Below are positions 10,431 through 21,158 of a stretch of 64,000 nt of DNA, piece after piece. Source of the DNA: Cytospora piceicola (Eukaryota; Ascomycota; Sordariomycetes; Diaporthales; Cytosporaceae); the NCBI GenBank assembly GCA_023375675.1, contig JALQBC010000003.1, positions 806,001-870,000 on the forward strand. The letters are read 5' to 3'. Position 1 is the first letter of the stretch. Every line of letters starts with the position of its first letter. The notes beneath the pieces are model-generated. The model saw only the letters and a list, made by a program, of their open reading frames with translations. It was not told where the DNA came from and ran no database searches. Made by a program: the position numbers and the translations under genes.

Positions 10431-13400
10431 AGACTAAGTAACTTATTTAGTATAACTTTATTTATAAAAACTGTCTATTATACTATTAATAATTTTTTAG
10501 TCCTTTTTATTAAAATAATACGGTTATTACGATATTTTTTAATTTTACTAGCCTTCGACTAAAAGAACTTATATCTACTTACCTTTAAATACTCGAATAT
10601 TTAAAGTATCCTTAAACACGTATATAAACTCGCGTATAAGACAGTTTACTTCCGATATAAACTTAAGCGAATACCGGTATACGTATACGTTATTTAATAG
10701 CTTTATTTTAAGCAGGTCTTTAATATAAGTAATACCGAGTTTTCTATTTAAGCGAAGATATTTATATATTTTTACGTCTGTTTTATTTAAAAGCAGCTTA
10801 TTCGGGATAAATTCTTTAATACTAACAGGTTATTCGACGTTATCTAAAGCGTTTAATACGTTAATAAGGTTAAACTTAAAAGATAAGTTAACGATTACGT
10901 CTTACGTAAATAGCTCGGAATAATAAAAAAGTAATTAATTATAATCTAATAAGGTTTAAATAGTACTTTCTTATCTTATACGTTTTATATATTCTTCGGA
11001 AACGGGTTCGAGTATACCTAAATAAGTGTTTTTACTAATCTTTAAAGGAAAAGACGATTAATTTATAGCTATTACGCTATAAGAGTTTTAGCTAATTAAA
11101 GTATTTACTTAACCTTCTTACTTTAGCTTAAATAAAAAGGATTTAGTTTTCTTATAGGTAGCTTAATAATAAATATAATACGGCTTAATTATAGTAGGAT
11201 TATAGTAGCGGAGGTAGCTTTTATCTTATAAATACGTAAAGCGGTTTTAATAAAAACCGATACCTTTATTTATATACCGTTAAAGTAACTAAACGATATA
11301 TTAGCTACTAAGTTAAAAATATCTACTTAATATAATATTATAAATTCTTATCTTATTAGTAGTTTTACGTTTAAGCGTTTAAGCACTTATACTTTTATCT
11401 TTACCGATAAGATAGTAAGCGAACTGTTTAAGATAGTTTAGTAAAAAATATTAAACTCGGCTTAGTTAAAGGTACTTATTTTACCTATCTTTTATAAATT
11501 AGCTCGGGCTTTTTAATTTATCTTAATAATAAGTATTAGGTTTAGTATCGCTTAAGAGATCGTATATTTAAAAGCCTCGGTATTATAATAGGTATTAAAA
11601 ATATAACCGGTTAAAGAACTATATACCTCGGTATAGACGTATATATAACTATAACCTTTATATAGCGATATCTAAAACGGTATATTAAAGTTTAAAATAA
11701 AACCTTCTTATTTTATTATACTATAGTACGTTTTAACGTTATTATAATAACGATAGTACTTAAAGAAACGTAGTTTAGATAAGGAAACGTAGCTATATTC
11801 GATATAACGGAAATCGTTTAAATAAAACGGATATCTTTTATAGTAAATACTATCGTTTAGTAGTTTTAAAGTAAACGGTTCTATATTAAAGTTATATATA
11901 TTAACGTCTTCGACTATTATATATCTGTTATTCGAAAGTCTTTTTTTATCGGTAGGTTAGTCGTCTTTTAAGCTTATCTATTTACTAATATTATCCGGTA
12001 GTTCGTTTGTTATAATAAGCGTTATCTTTTCGTTAACCGGATAGAAGCCGTTTTATATTAACTCCTTTTTATAGGCGGTATTATATTAAAAGGTATTATC
12101 GTTTATGTTAAAGAGTTAAACGTTTTCTACTATTACGTTATCTTTACTATTTTAATAAATAAAACGTCGGAAGATTTTAAGCTAATTATAACGCTTTTAT
12201 AGATAACGTTATTTAAAAAGACTTTAGTTTATAATATTAATTAGTAGCTGTAACGTTAGCTTAAGTAGTAACGGGTTATAAGTAGCCCGCTATTAATCTT
12301 AAACGGCTTACCGCGTTTTAATTAGCTATCTTTATTACTTAGGTAATAACTTCTGATAATCGCTTAAGCTAAGCTATAAAGACTATTTTAATACTTAAGC
12401 TTAAAGTAAAGCTTATTTAAACCGTTAAAAGTTAAAATATTTAAATAATAAGACTAGTTATTAAAAGCCGGCTTTTTATAGCCGGGAACGGATAAGCTAA
12501 GGCTAGTATTATAATAGCTCGGGTCGACGTTTATTTATAATAGGCTGTCGTAGCTTTATATAAATAAGCGCGGCCTTTTTTTCGAGTATATATTAAGTTT
12601 CTTACTTAGCTTTAAGCTTACGTTTAAAGTTTCGGGAGTTAGTATTATACTCGAGGTAATTAAAGTAATAAACGACTATTTATTTATCGATACGGTTTTA
12701 TATATTTCGAACGATAAAATTATCCGGCTATTCGGCTAAAACGGTAAAACGATAAATATATTAAGTAAAGTTTAAAATATTCTTATTATTTCGGGTATTA
12801 CGTCGTATATATCGAAGGCTATTTAAAATTCTATCGGCTATATTATAAGGTATATTAAAGTCTGGAATAAAGTACTCTTTTTACTTTATTTATATATCGA
12901 GGTAAATAGTTAAGTTAGATCTTTCTTTATTTAATAAAGTATTCTAAAACTATAAATAAGCAGATCTAGTAAAGTAAGTAAAGAGATTTTAATATAAAGT
13001 CTGTCGTCGAGTTTCGATATTAACGATATATATATAATAACGTTAGATAAACGCTAGTAGGTTTTTTTATATCGTTATTTTATTATTTATATAAGATACT
13101 TTTATAAGTTTCTTAATATTATTTTAGTTAATATATAGTTTAAATTTTCCGAAAGTGTTTTCTTTAAACTTATAAGTAAATAATAAGTCTGTAAGTAGTT
13201 AAAAAACGCTAATTAATAGTTTATACTTATAGTTACGTATATCTCGGCCTTTATTTTAGTTAAGATAATAACTAAGTAAGCTTCTGCTTTAGTTATAATT
13301 ATAGACGAAGTCGTTATTATTTAAGCTATTATTTAAGTTATTACCGGGGTTTTTACCGCTACCGGCTATATAGTATATATAGTTTTTAATAGGTTATATA

Positions 13401-14817
13401 TTACTTTCTTAAGCGGTATAACTATATTAACGAGAATTCTTAAAGTAAGCCGTCGGTTTATAAGTAGTATAGTAGAAATTAAAAGGATTACTTAGTAGTA
13501 TATAAAACGACGGTATTTATAAACTTATCTTTTACTTATATAGTCGGAACGCTTCGGTATTTCTTAATATAGAGATTATAACGTTAATATAACGTTCTTT
13601 TTTAAAACTACTTAATAAGTTCGCTTATATTAAGGTAATTTCCGGTCGGTTAAATATATTAGTTTAAGTAGCTTATAAAACTAAATCCTTTTTTTATAAT
13701 AGTATTATAGAAATAATTAAAGACGATATAATATATAGGCGGATAGTTTCGGTTATTAATTTAAATAAGGGTAAAACCTTTAAATTATTATATTATATAC
13801 TTTTCGTCGTTTCGGATTATTATTCGGGGTTTTAAATAGTCCTTTTATCTTTTTTATTTATTTCGACTATTATTTTTCGGCTTTTTAATACTTCGGGTTC
13901 TCTTATTACGTAAACTACCGGTTTAATTAAAGTATAGATAAAAGGTTAATATTTTAAAAAGAACAGAGTTTTTAAAGCGTTATAAATAATTACCTTTCGT
14001 TTACGCTTTATTTAGCTTAAACCGAGTATTGTTTTAAAAAGTAGCCTTTGTTTATTATAGAATAGGCTTTCGAACTTAGGTTTTTATAAAGACTAATAAA
14101 TCGGTTTATATTCCTTTAGATTATAAGTATAGCTTAACTATTATAAGTTATAAAAGTACTAGAATTTATAATAGAACTCGATGTTTTTACTAGACTAGCT
14201 ATATATAACGATAAGGAAATAAGCATTATTAGGCTCTTATAGCTAGCGATTAAGGTAATATACTTTATAGATATATTTTATAAAGCGCTTTTAAGTATAG
14301 CGAAGTTAGTTATTTTTATCTTAATTATTATAGTAATACTTAAGGTAAAAGGTATAAAGCTACTATTAGTTAGTATAGTTAATTAAATACTTTAAAAAAG
14401 TAAAATTATAATTTATAACGTAAAGTCGGTATTAGGTAAGGTATTCGGTAATAGCTGCCTTAATATAACGTAAAAGCTAGATATTTTTAATAACCGTATA
14501 GTTTTATAGTACTGTTAAGAATATATCCGGGAAGCGTATATTAAGTACATCGTCTAAACCCGATATAGCTATAATACAGAATTCTTATAGTAAATAACTA
14601 GTAAGTTATAATAAACAGGTAATAATACCGGCTAAATAAATAAGATAACGTTTTTATATTTTTCGATCTTTTAAGATCCGGAGATTAAAGCTAATTACCT
14701 ACTAGCTACTATAATAATAATAACTCGATAACTATCGTAGTATAGTCCGATAAACTTAATTCGTAGTATTAAAGGGCTAAGCGATACGTAACGGAACGTA
14801 TTTAAGTTATAGCTACT

Positions 14818-15058
14818 ATTTAATAGTAATAGTATAGTATAATAGTATATAATAAAAATAGATTCTTTTTTCTTCTTTCTTTATATAACCGAGTACTCTT
14901 ATAAACTATATATAGACTTATAAACCTACTATAAACTTACCTTAAGTTTACTATACATTTACCGTACGTTTAACCGTTCGAATTACCGGTAAATATATAG
15001 TGAATTTATAGGTACGTTTATAGGTAGGTTCGCTATAAACCTACCGGTAGGTGTATAA
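14818..15058 (-). repeat. 5' LTR of the Gypsy element
   Basis: Direct repeat of the left LTR. Because the polyprotein reads on the minus strand, this copy is the promoter end. It carries more T/A at sites where the left LTR retains C/G, for example in the first 25 bases. Confidence 0.85.
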
Positions 15059-15336
15059 TAAAAAGGCTAAGTAAGATAATTTTAAGATACTTAGTTATAA
15101 ATACTTAGTTATAATAAAATTAAGTAGACTGTATATAAGAACTCGAAGGTAGACTATATACTAAGTAATTAATACGAGAAACAGGTATAAAAATTCTTAA
15201 AGTAGTTAGAGACCTATATATCTAGCGTTGTTAGCCTATTTGTTTAGACAGACTGTAATAAAGGGTTAAAACTTTCTGTTTTTCTTTCTTTTAGGTAGAT
15301 CAACGTGCTATTCCATTCTAACCCCTCCGAACTGTA

Positions 15337-15502
15337 GCAGAGAACTAGGGAACGGCGGTAGGACCGCCTGCCGAGAAGGCCTTCCGTTAGGAAGGATCGG
15401 AAATTTAATAGCTATTTAGTTAGATAGTTAAATACGCCGCTTAGGCTGCTCCGGATCCGATAGAGTAACGCCCTTCGGGCGTTACTTTATCGTCTCCTCT
15501 GC
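15337..15502. other. GC-rich stretch with nested perfect hairpins, possible structured RNA or DNA element
   Basis: An outer stem GCAGAG (15337-15342) can pair with CTCTGC (15497-15502). Inside lie three stem-loops. Hairpin 1 is GGCGGT/ACCGCC at 15354-15368 with a 3-base loop. Hairpin 2 is CCTTCC/GGAAGG at 15380-15395 with a GTTA loop, itself enclosed by CCGA/TCGG (15371-15374 and 15397-15400). Hairpin 3, at 15458-15492, has 16 pairs with one G-T and a TTC loop. An 8 bp palindrome CGGATCCG sits at 15452-15459. The stretch keeps normal base composition between two heavily RIP-mutated blocks, as expected of single-copy sequence. No known RNA family was recognised, and strand is unknown. Confidence 0.45.
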
Positions 15503-15519
15503 AGCTTTAAACGGCGAAA

Positions 15520-15760
15520 TATTTATTTATTTACTTTATAACTAACTACTTTATTAGCTAACTTATATATTTACTTACTTACTTACTAACTTACTTACTT
15601 ACTAACTTACTTACTTACCTACTTACCTACTTATTTACTTACTTTATAGCTAATTTACTTACTAGCTAATTTACTAGTAAACTTACTTACCTACTTACCT
15701 ACCTACCTACTTACTTACTTACTTACTTACTTACTTAGTTACCTACTTACTTACTTATTA

Positions 15761-15833
<73 letters not shown>

Positions 15834-16611
15834 ATAATTAACTAGCTAACTTACTAACTAACTTACTAACTAACTTACTAGCTAACCTACTTACTTACCT
15901 ACTTACTTACTTACTTACTTAATAGTTAACTTACTAAATAGCTTACGTACGTACTTACTTACTTACTTAATAATTAAATACTTAAATTACTAGCTATCTT
16001 ACTAACTACTTTATTAGCTAACTTACTTACTTACCTACTTACTTACTTACCTAATTACTTACTTACTTACTTACTTACCTACTTAGTTACCTATTTACTT
16101 ACTTATTAACTTACTTACTTACTTACTAACTTACTTAATTACTTATTTACTTACGTAATAGCTAATTTACTTATTAGTTAACTTACTAGTTAACTTACTT
16201 ACTTACTTACTTACTTACTATTTAACTTACTTACTTATTTACTTACTTATTTATAGTTTTACTTAATTACTTATATATTTACTTACTTAATAGCTAACTT
16301 ACTTACTAACTTACTTATTTACTTACCTATATACTTACTTATTTATATACTTATTAGTTAATATACTTACTAGCTAATTTATTTACTAACTAATATACTA
16401 GCTAACTTATTAATTATATTACTAATTAACTTACTAACTAACTTACTAATTAACTTACTAACTAACTTACTAATTAACTTACTTACTTATTTACCTACTT
16501 ACTTATTTACCTACTTACTTATTTACCTACTTACTTACTTACCTACTTACTTACTTACTTACCTACTTACTTACTTACTTACCTACTTACTTACTTACTT
16601 ACTTAGTTACT
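15520..16611. repeat. degenerate TTAC tetranucleotide array, block 1
   Basis: About 1.1 kb of CTTA/TTAC units in almost unbroken 4-base phase, with interspersed AGCTAACT, ACTAACTT and ACCT variants. Many variants are C/T or G/A changes. The array ends at the GTTACT target duplication of LTR element copy A, which inserted into it; the array resumes at 18577. Confidence 0.9.
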
Positions 16612-16796
16612 GCTGTAGCGTAATAGAGTACAGGCCTTTTTACTGCCGGCCGGCTAGGCTTAACCGCCTAGCAGAATGCTAGATACCTTACTAAAACCTA
16701 GCTATTAAGGCCTTTAAGGCCTTTAGTTAGATAATATATAATAATAACAGACAGACTTACGATAAATACACTTTAATACCTTATTCTGCTTTACTA
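16612..16796 (+). repeat. left LTR of copy A
   Basis: Matches 18392-18576 base for base in length. It contains the GC-rich block CTGCCGGCCGG, the AAAACCTAGCTATTAA block and the terminal CTGCTTTACTA. Confidence 0.85.
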
Positions 16797-16889
16797 AATA
16801 GTAGCTATAATTTAAGATTTATTCGACTACTATGCTTTTATTCTAAGTATTCGAACGGTACTATTTTCGTATTAAAGCGACTAGATTTA

Positions 16890-18199
16890 CTAATTAGCTA
16901 TTTAAAACTATTACTAACTACTAAAACTATTAAAACTATAACTATTTAATTAGGGATGCTTTTACTAGCTTAGTCTCTTTCGCGATACCTTTAATCTATC
17001 GCATCTGCTTTACTACCTTTAAAGGTACTGATTAGACCTTTTAAGGTCTATAAACCTCGCTAGAACACTTAGCCCGTTATACTTACGCTTACAATAATTC
17101 TTAAAAAGATTATTGCGATTACTGTAGTATAACCGTCTAAAGGGACGAACCTAACCTCTTTTAGTACTACTAGTAGAATGGTAACGGCTGTAAAGTCTTT
17201 TTAAAGGCTTTAAACGAAAACCTTAAACTTTAAGCTTAGGTTTATATACTAAACCTTTAGTTTTAAGTTGTAAACCTTTAAAAAGCCCTTAAACAGTTAT
17301 AACAGCCTTAACCTTAATATTAGCCCTAACTTTACAAGATCTTTCGTACCGAGAACGAGAAGCTTTAAGCTAAGAATAAACGTTTTTACTAACAGCTCGG
17401 TTACTTTACTAAAGAAAGTACTAGCTTTCGTATTTAAATCGTTAGCTTTTAAACTACTTAGCAGGTACTACGTAACTTCCTTACGCCCGAAAACGATCGT
17501 AACCGTACCCCTTTGAAGCCTATAAATCTAACCTGTTGTAAATATAGCGATAGCTTTATTTCGTAGAGTACCCTTTTCGATTACGTTTATTCGAACGTTT
17601 ACGGTTATAAGAGATAGCCTGCGAGATAGCTTATAAGATAAATCACACTTAGATTTAGTATATTTAGTCTCCCTTCGAGTTCTCTCTTTTCGAAATCCTT
17701 TTCGACCTTAAGGCTGCTTGTCTTATCTGTTTCCTTCCCTTTTCGTCCCTTTTCGAGCCTATCCTCTATATATTCTTATAAGTCTTATAGCTCGACTTAT
17801 AACCTGCGTAACAGGCTATTTAGTTATTTAGAAAAGGAGGGATATATACGGCTTAGTATTTAATTAAGCGATAACGAGGGCGATAATAGCGATAGCGATG
17901 CCTTTAGCCTTTATAATAGTGATAGTATTTAATTAAGCGATAACGAGGGCGATAATAGCGATAGCGATGCCTTTAACTTTTAATTAAACTAAAGCGATAA
18001 CGGCGATAGCGATGCCTTTAGTCTTTAATTAAACTAAAGCGATAATTAAAACGACGATTAATTAAACGATTAAAGCGACGATTAAAGCGACGATTAATTA
18101 AGCGATAGCGAAGACCCTTTTAATCGCGATAGTTATAGTAATTCGAGTAGCTATACAGATCTTTATAGCGATAGCGGTAACGATACTTATATTCTTTAA
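16890..18199 (+). pseudogene. Gag-like coding relic in copy A
   Basis: This corresponds to the better preserved frame in copy B. The recognisable part is the acidic repeat region at about 17850-18199, where a roughly 60 bp unit encoding SDNEGDNSDSDAF-like text is repeated. The frame ends at a TAA at 18197-18199. Almost every interruption is a TAA/TAG where copy B or the repeat unit has CAA/CAG. It is more heavily mutated than copy B. Confidence 0.6.
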
Positions 18200-18391
18200 T
18201 AACTATTAACAACTGCTAGCTAGCTGTTACGTTTAATCGATTCGGTTAATTTAATTAAACTTATCGGAAATAAACGATTTAGCTTAAGAACAGATTTAGT
18301 TCGGAAATAGAAAAAAGGAAGCGTATAGCAGGGAATTAAACTAATAACCTTATAATAAGGACGTTATACTCTTTTTATATGCCCGGCACTT

Positions 18392-18576
18392 ACTATAGCG
18401 TAATAAGGTATAAGCCCTTTTACTGCCGGCCGGTTAGGCTTAACCGCCCGGCAGAATATTAGATACCTTACTAAAACCTAGCTATTAAAGCCCTTAAAGC
18501 CTTTAGTTAAATAATATACAACAATAACAGACAGACCTACAATAAATATACTTTAATACCTTATTCTGCTTCACTA
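18392..18576 (+). repeat. right LTR of copy A
   Basis: A 185 bp direct repeat of the left LTR. It is immediately preceded by a conserved GCCCGGCACTT block that is also found beside the corresponding LTR of copy B. Confidence 0.85.
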
Positions 18577-18768
18577 GTTACTTATTTACTTACTTATTAA
18601 CTTACTTACTTACTTATTAATTTACTTACCTACTTACTTACTTATTTACGTATTTAATAGCGAATTTACTTACTAACTTACTTACTTATTTACTTAATAG
18701 TTAACTAGCTAACCTACTTACCTACTTACTTACCTACTTACTTACTTACCTACTTACTTACTTACCTT

Positions 18769-18820
<52 letters not shown>

Positions 18821-19085
18821 TTTACTTACTTACTTATTTACTTACTTACTTATTTACTTACTTACTTATTAGCTAACGTACTTACTAATAAACTTAATTA
18901 CTAGCTTATTAGCTTACTTTACTTACTTACTTATTTACTAGCTTATTTACTAACTAAGTAACTTATTTATTTACTTATTTACTTATTTACTTATTTACTT
19001 ACTTTTAATTTACTTATTTATTTACTTACTTATTAACTAACTTACTTAGTTACTTACTTATTTACTTAATACTTAAATAACTAAA
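18577..19085. repeat. degenerate TTAC tetranucleotide array, block 2
   Basis: Continuation of block 1 on the far side of LTR element A, with the same CTTA phase and the same kinds of variant units. It becomes more degenerate after about 18880. Confidence 0.88.
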
Positions 19086-19315
19086 TTACTAGTTATAATA
19101 TAATAGCGTAAGCTTAAAGGTTATTTAACTTAACGCGATTATATATAAACTAAGTAACCTTTTAAGCCTTACTATACTATAGTATTTAAACTTTCGATTA
19201 AAAGGGCTTAATTATACTTAAGCTTTCCTTTTCTGTTTAAGTAAAATACTTATATTATATTAGAAGTATAGCTTTATCTTTATTATTTTAATATATTATA
19301 ATACTAGCTACTTTA
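19086..19315. other. about 230 bp non-repeat insert between TTAC blocks, possible MITE remnant
   Basis: The TTAC arrays on both sides are interrupted by unrelated AT-rich sequence. Its ends read roughly CTAGTTATAATATAAT and, in reverse complement, CTAGTATTATAATATA, an imperfect inverted repeat. No target duplication is clear. The AT richness makes chance similarity possible. Confidence 0.3.
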
Positions 19316-19494
19316 ATAACTACTTTACTAGCTAACTTACTAACTAACCTATTAGCTAACGTATTAACTAACTTATTAGCTAGCTTACTTACTTAGCTAT
19401 TTACTTACTTACTTACTTACTTACTTACCTACCTACCTACCTACTTACTTATTTACTTATTTAATAGCTAATTTTATATACTAGCTAACTTATA

Positions 19495-19548
<54 letters not shown>

Positions 19549-19623
19549 TTTACTTAGTTACTAGCTAACTTACTAACTAACTTACTAACTAACTTATTAA
19601 CTAACTTATTAACTAACTTACTA

Positions 19624-19677
<54 letters not shown>

Positions 19678-19751
19678 CTACTTACTTAATTACTTACTTA
19701 CTTACTTACTTACTAACTTACTAGCTAACTTAGCTAATTTACTTATTTACC

Positions 19752-19789
<38 letters not shown>

Positions 19790-19790
19790 A
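19316..19790. repeat. degenerate TTAC tetranucleotide array, block 3
   Basis: Further CTTA/TTAC repeats with AACTAACT and AGCTAACT variants. The uniform runs at about 19495-19545 and 19625-19675 are the least degenerate parts. Confidence 0.88.
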
Positions 19791-19800
19791 TTCGAATCTA

Positions 19801-20782
19801 AAGGCTTATATAAGCCTTCGGTAAAGAAGAAAGGAGGGAAAGGCTAGGGTTCGGGTTAAGAACTTAAGAAACTTAAGAAATGTAAGGAATTAGAACTATT
19901 AGCTTTAATAGTAAGCCTACCTTAAAGGCTACGATTTATTTAAATATACCGTTTAATAGCCCTTTTCCTATAGATTCAGATTTAGGTAAGTACGTTTTAA
20001 TCGGCTTAAAACTCGAGCGTGTATCTTAATGTAAACCTAAAGGCTTAGGTAAGTAAAGAGGAAGGGAAAGGCTAGGGTTCGGGTTAAGAACCTTAAGAAC
20101 CTACAGAATTAGAACTATTAGCTTTAATAGTAAGCCTACCTTAAGGGTTACGATTTAATTAAATATACTGTTTAATAGCTTTTTTTCTATAGATTCAGAT
20201 TTAGGTAAGTACGTCTTAATCGGATTAAAACTCGAGCGTGTATTTTAGTTCGAACCTAAGGTCTGCTGTCGGTTTGCTGTAAAAGGCCTTATCGTAAGCC
20301 TTATCGTAATCGGCCTTATCGTAGGCCTTAAAGTGACCGTAAGCCTTCCGGCAGGTATTAAAGGCCTTACAATTACTAGTGTATTTAGTTACAGAATAAC
20401 TAGAATTACTGCTTTTAGTAACTAATTAGATCCTTTAAACGGGTGTTATAGCGAATTTGTATAATTGTAATTTAAAGCTAATTAGAATTAAAAACAGGTA
20501 GTATAAATCTTAAGGGTAATAATTTTCTATTATACTCGCCCGCCTTATAAAATAAACATTAACCTTTTTAACAGAAGGCATTAGCTTTAATAGTAAGCTT
20601 ACCTTAAGGGCTATAATTTAATTAAATATACTGTTTAATAGCCCTTTTTCTACAGATTTAGATTTAAGTTAGTTTTATTTAATCGGACTAAAACTCGAGC
20701 GTATATCTTAGTATAAACCTAAAGGCCTAGGTAAGTAAAAAGGAAGGGAAAGGCTAGGGTTCGGGTTAAGAACCTTAAGAAC
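19801..20782. repeat. tandem ~210 bp repeat units with one ~315 bp spacer unit
   Basis: Units begin near GGCTAGGGTTCGGGTTAAGA, pass through ATTAGCTTTAATAGTAAGC and AACTCGAGCG, and end near AACCTAAAGGC. They start at about 19801, 20046 and 20570. A fourth unit starts near 20725 and is cut at 20782 by LTR element B. Between 20262 and 20577 lies a unit with short CCTTATCGTAA repeats; it is repeated at 23010-23312. Differences between units are mainly RIP-type transitions. Confidence 0.8.
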
Positions 20783-20969
20783 TAGTGAAGCAGAATAGGG
20801 TATTGAAGTGTATTTATCGTAGGTCTGTTTGTTGTTGTTCTTAACTAACTAAAGGCCTTAAGGGCCTTGATAGCTAGGTTTTAGTGGGGTATCTGTTATT
20901 CTGCCGGGCGGTTAGGCTTAGCCGGCCGGTAGGCAGGCTAAAATGGCCTGCACCTTATTACGCTGCAGT
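20783..20969 (-). repeat. 3' LTR of copy B
   Basis: Starts TAGTGAAGCAG on the plus strand and ends at CGCTGCAGT. Matches 22656-22842. The relic coding frame ends 190 bases to its right. Confidence 0.85.
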
Positions 20970-21158
20970 AAGTGCCGGGCATGTAAAAAGAGTGTGACGT
21001 CCTCGTTATAAGGTTATTAGTTTAACTGCTGTATACCTTCTTTTTTTCTATTTCCGAACTAAATCTGTTCCTAGGCTAAATCGTTTATTTCCGATAAGTT
21101 TGATTAAATTAATCGAATTAATTAAACGTGACGGCTAGCTAGCATTTGTTAACAGCTG

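Larger units (their letters stand above)
4456..15058 (-). mobile_element. Ty3/Gypsy LTR retrotransposon, RIP-inactivated, nested in the MITE
   Basis: Two direct repeats of about 242 bp (4456-4698 and 14818-15058) bound an element of 10.6 kb. A TAAAA target duplication lies at 4451-4455 and 15059-15063; one to three bases at each boundary are uncertain because RIP has blurred the ends. Reading the minus strand through the stops gives reverse transcriptase, RNase H-side and integrase sequence in Gypsy order, so the 5' LTR is the right one. At 10.6 kb it is long for the group; about 2.8 kb between integrase and the left LTR is not explained by pol and contains a plus-strand coding relic. Confidence 0.9.
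4203..15255. mobile_element. 446 bp MITE-like element, copy 2, split by the Gypsy element
   Basis: The left half (4203-4455) matches 3724 onward of copy 1. The right half (about 15059-15255) matches the rest of copy 1 and ends in the same inverted terminus. The flanks are TAATAAGG (4195-4202) and TAATAAAG (15256-15263), again an 8 bp target duplication with one G/A change. Together the two halves make about 445 bp, equal to copy 1. The Gypsy element therefore inserted into an already resident MITE. Confidence 0.85.
16612..18576 (+). mobile_element. Gag-only LTR element, copy A
   Basis: Direct repeats of 185 bp (16612-16796 and 18392-18576) enclose about 1.6 kb. The target duplication is GTTACT at 16606-16611 and 18577-18582. 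The element starts GCTGTAGCG and ends CTTCACTA, not the usual TG...CA. An inverted, less mutated copy (B) lies at 20783-22842. The interior carries only the relic of one Gag-like coding region and no reverse transcriptase motif, so it looks non-autonomous. Confidence 0.82.

Noticed and set aside
20970..21040. tRNA-like look of the conserved block next to the 3' LTR of copy B
   Set aside because: It has a TGCCGGG start and a possible TAT loop, but the anticodon and T stems do not pair in either copy.
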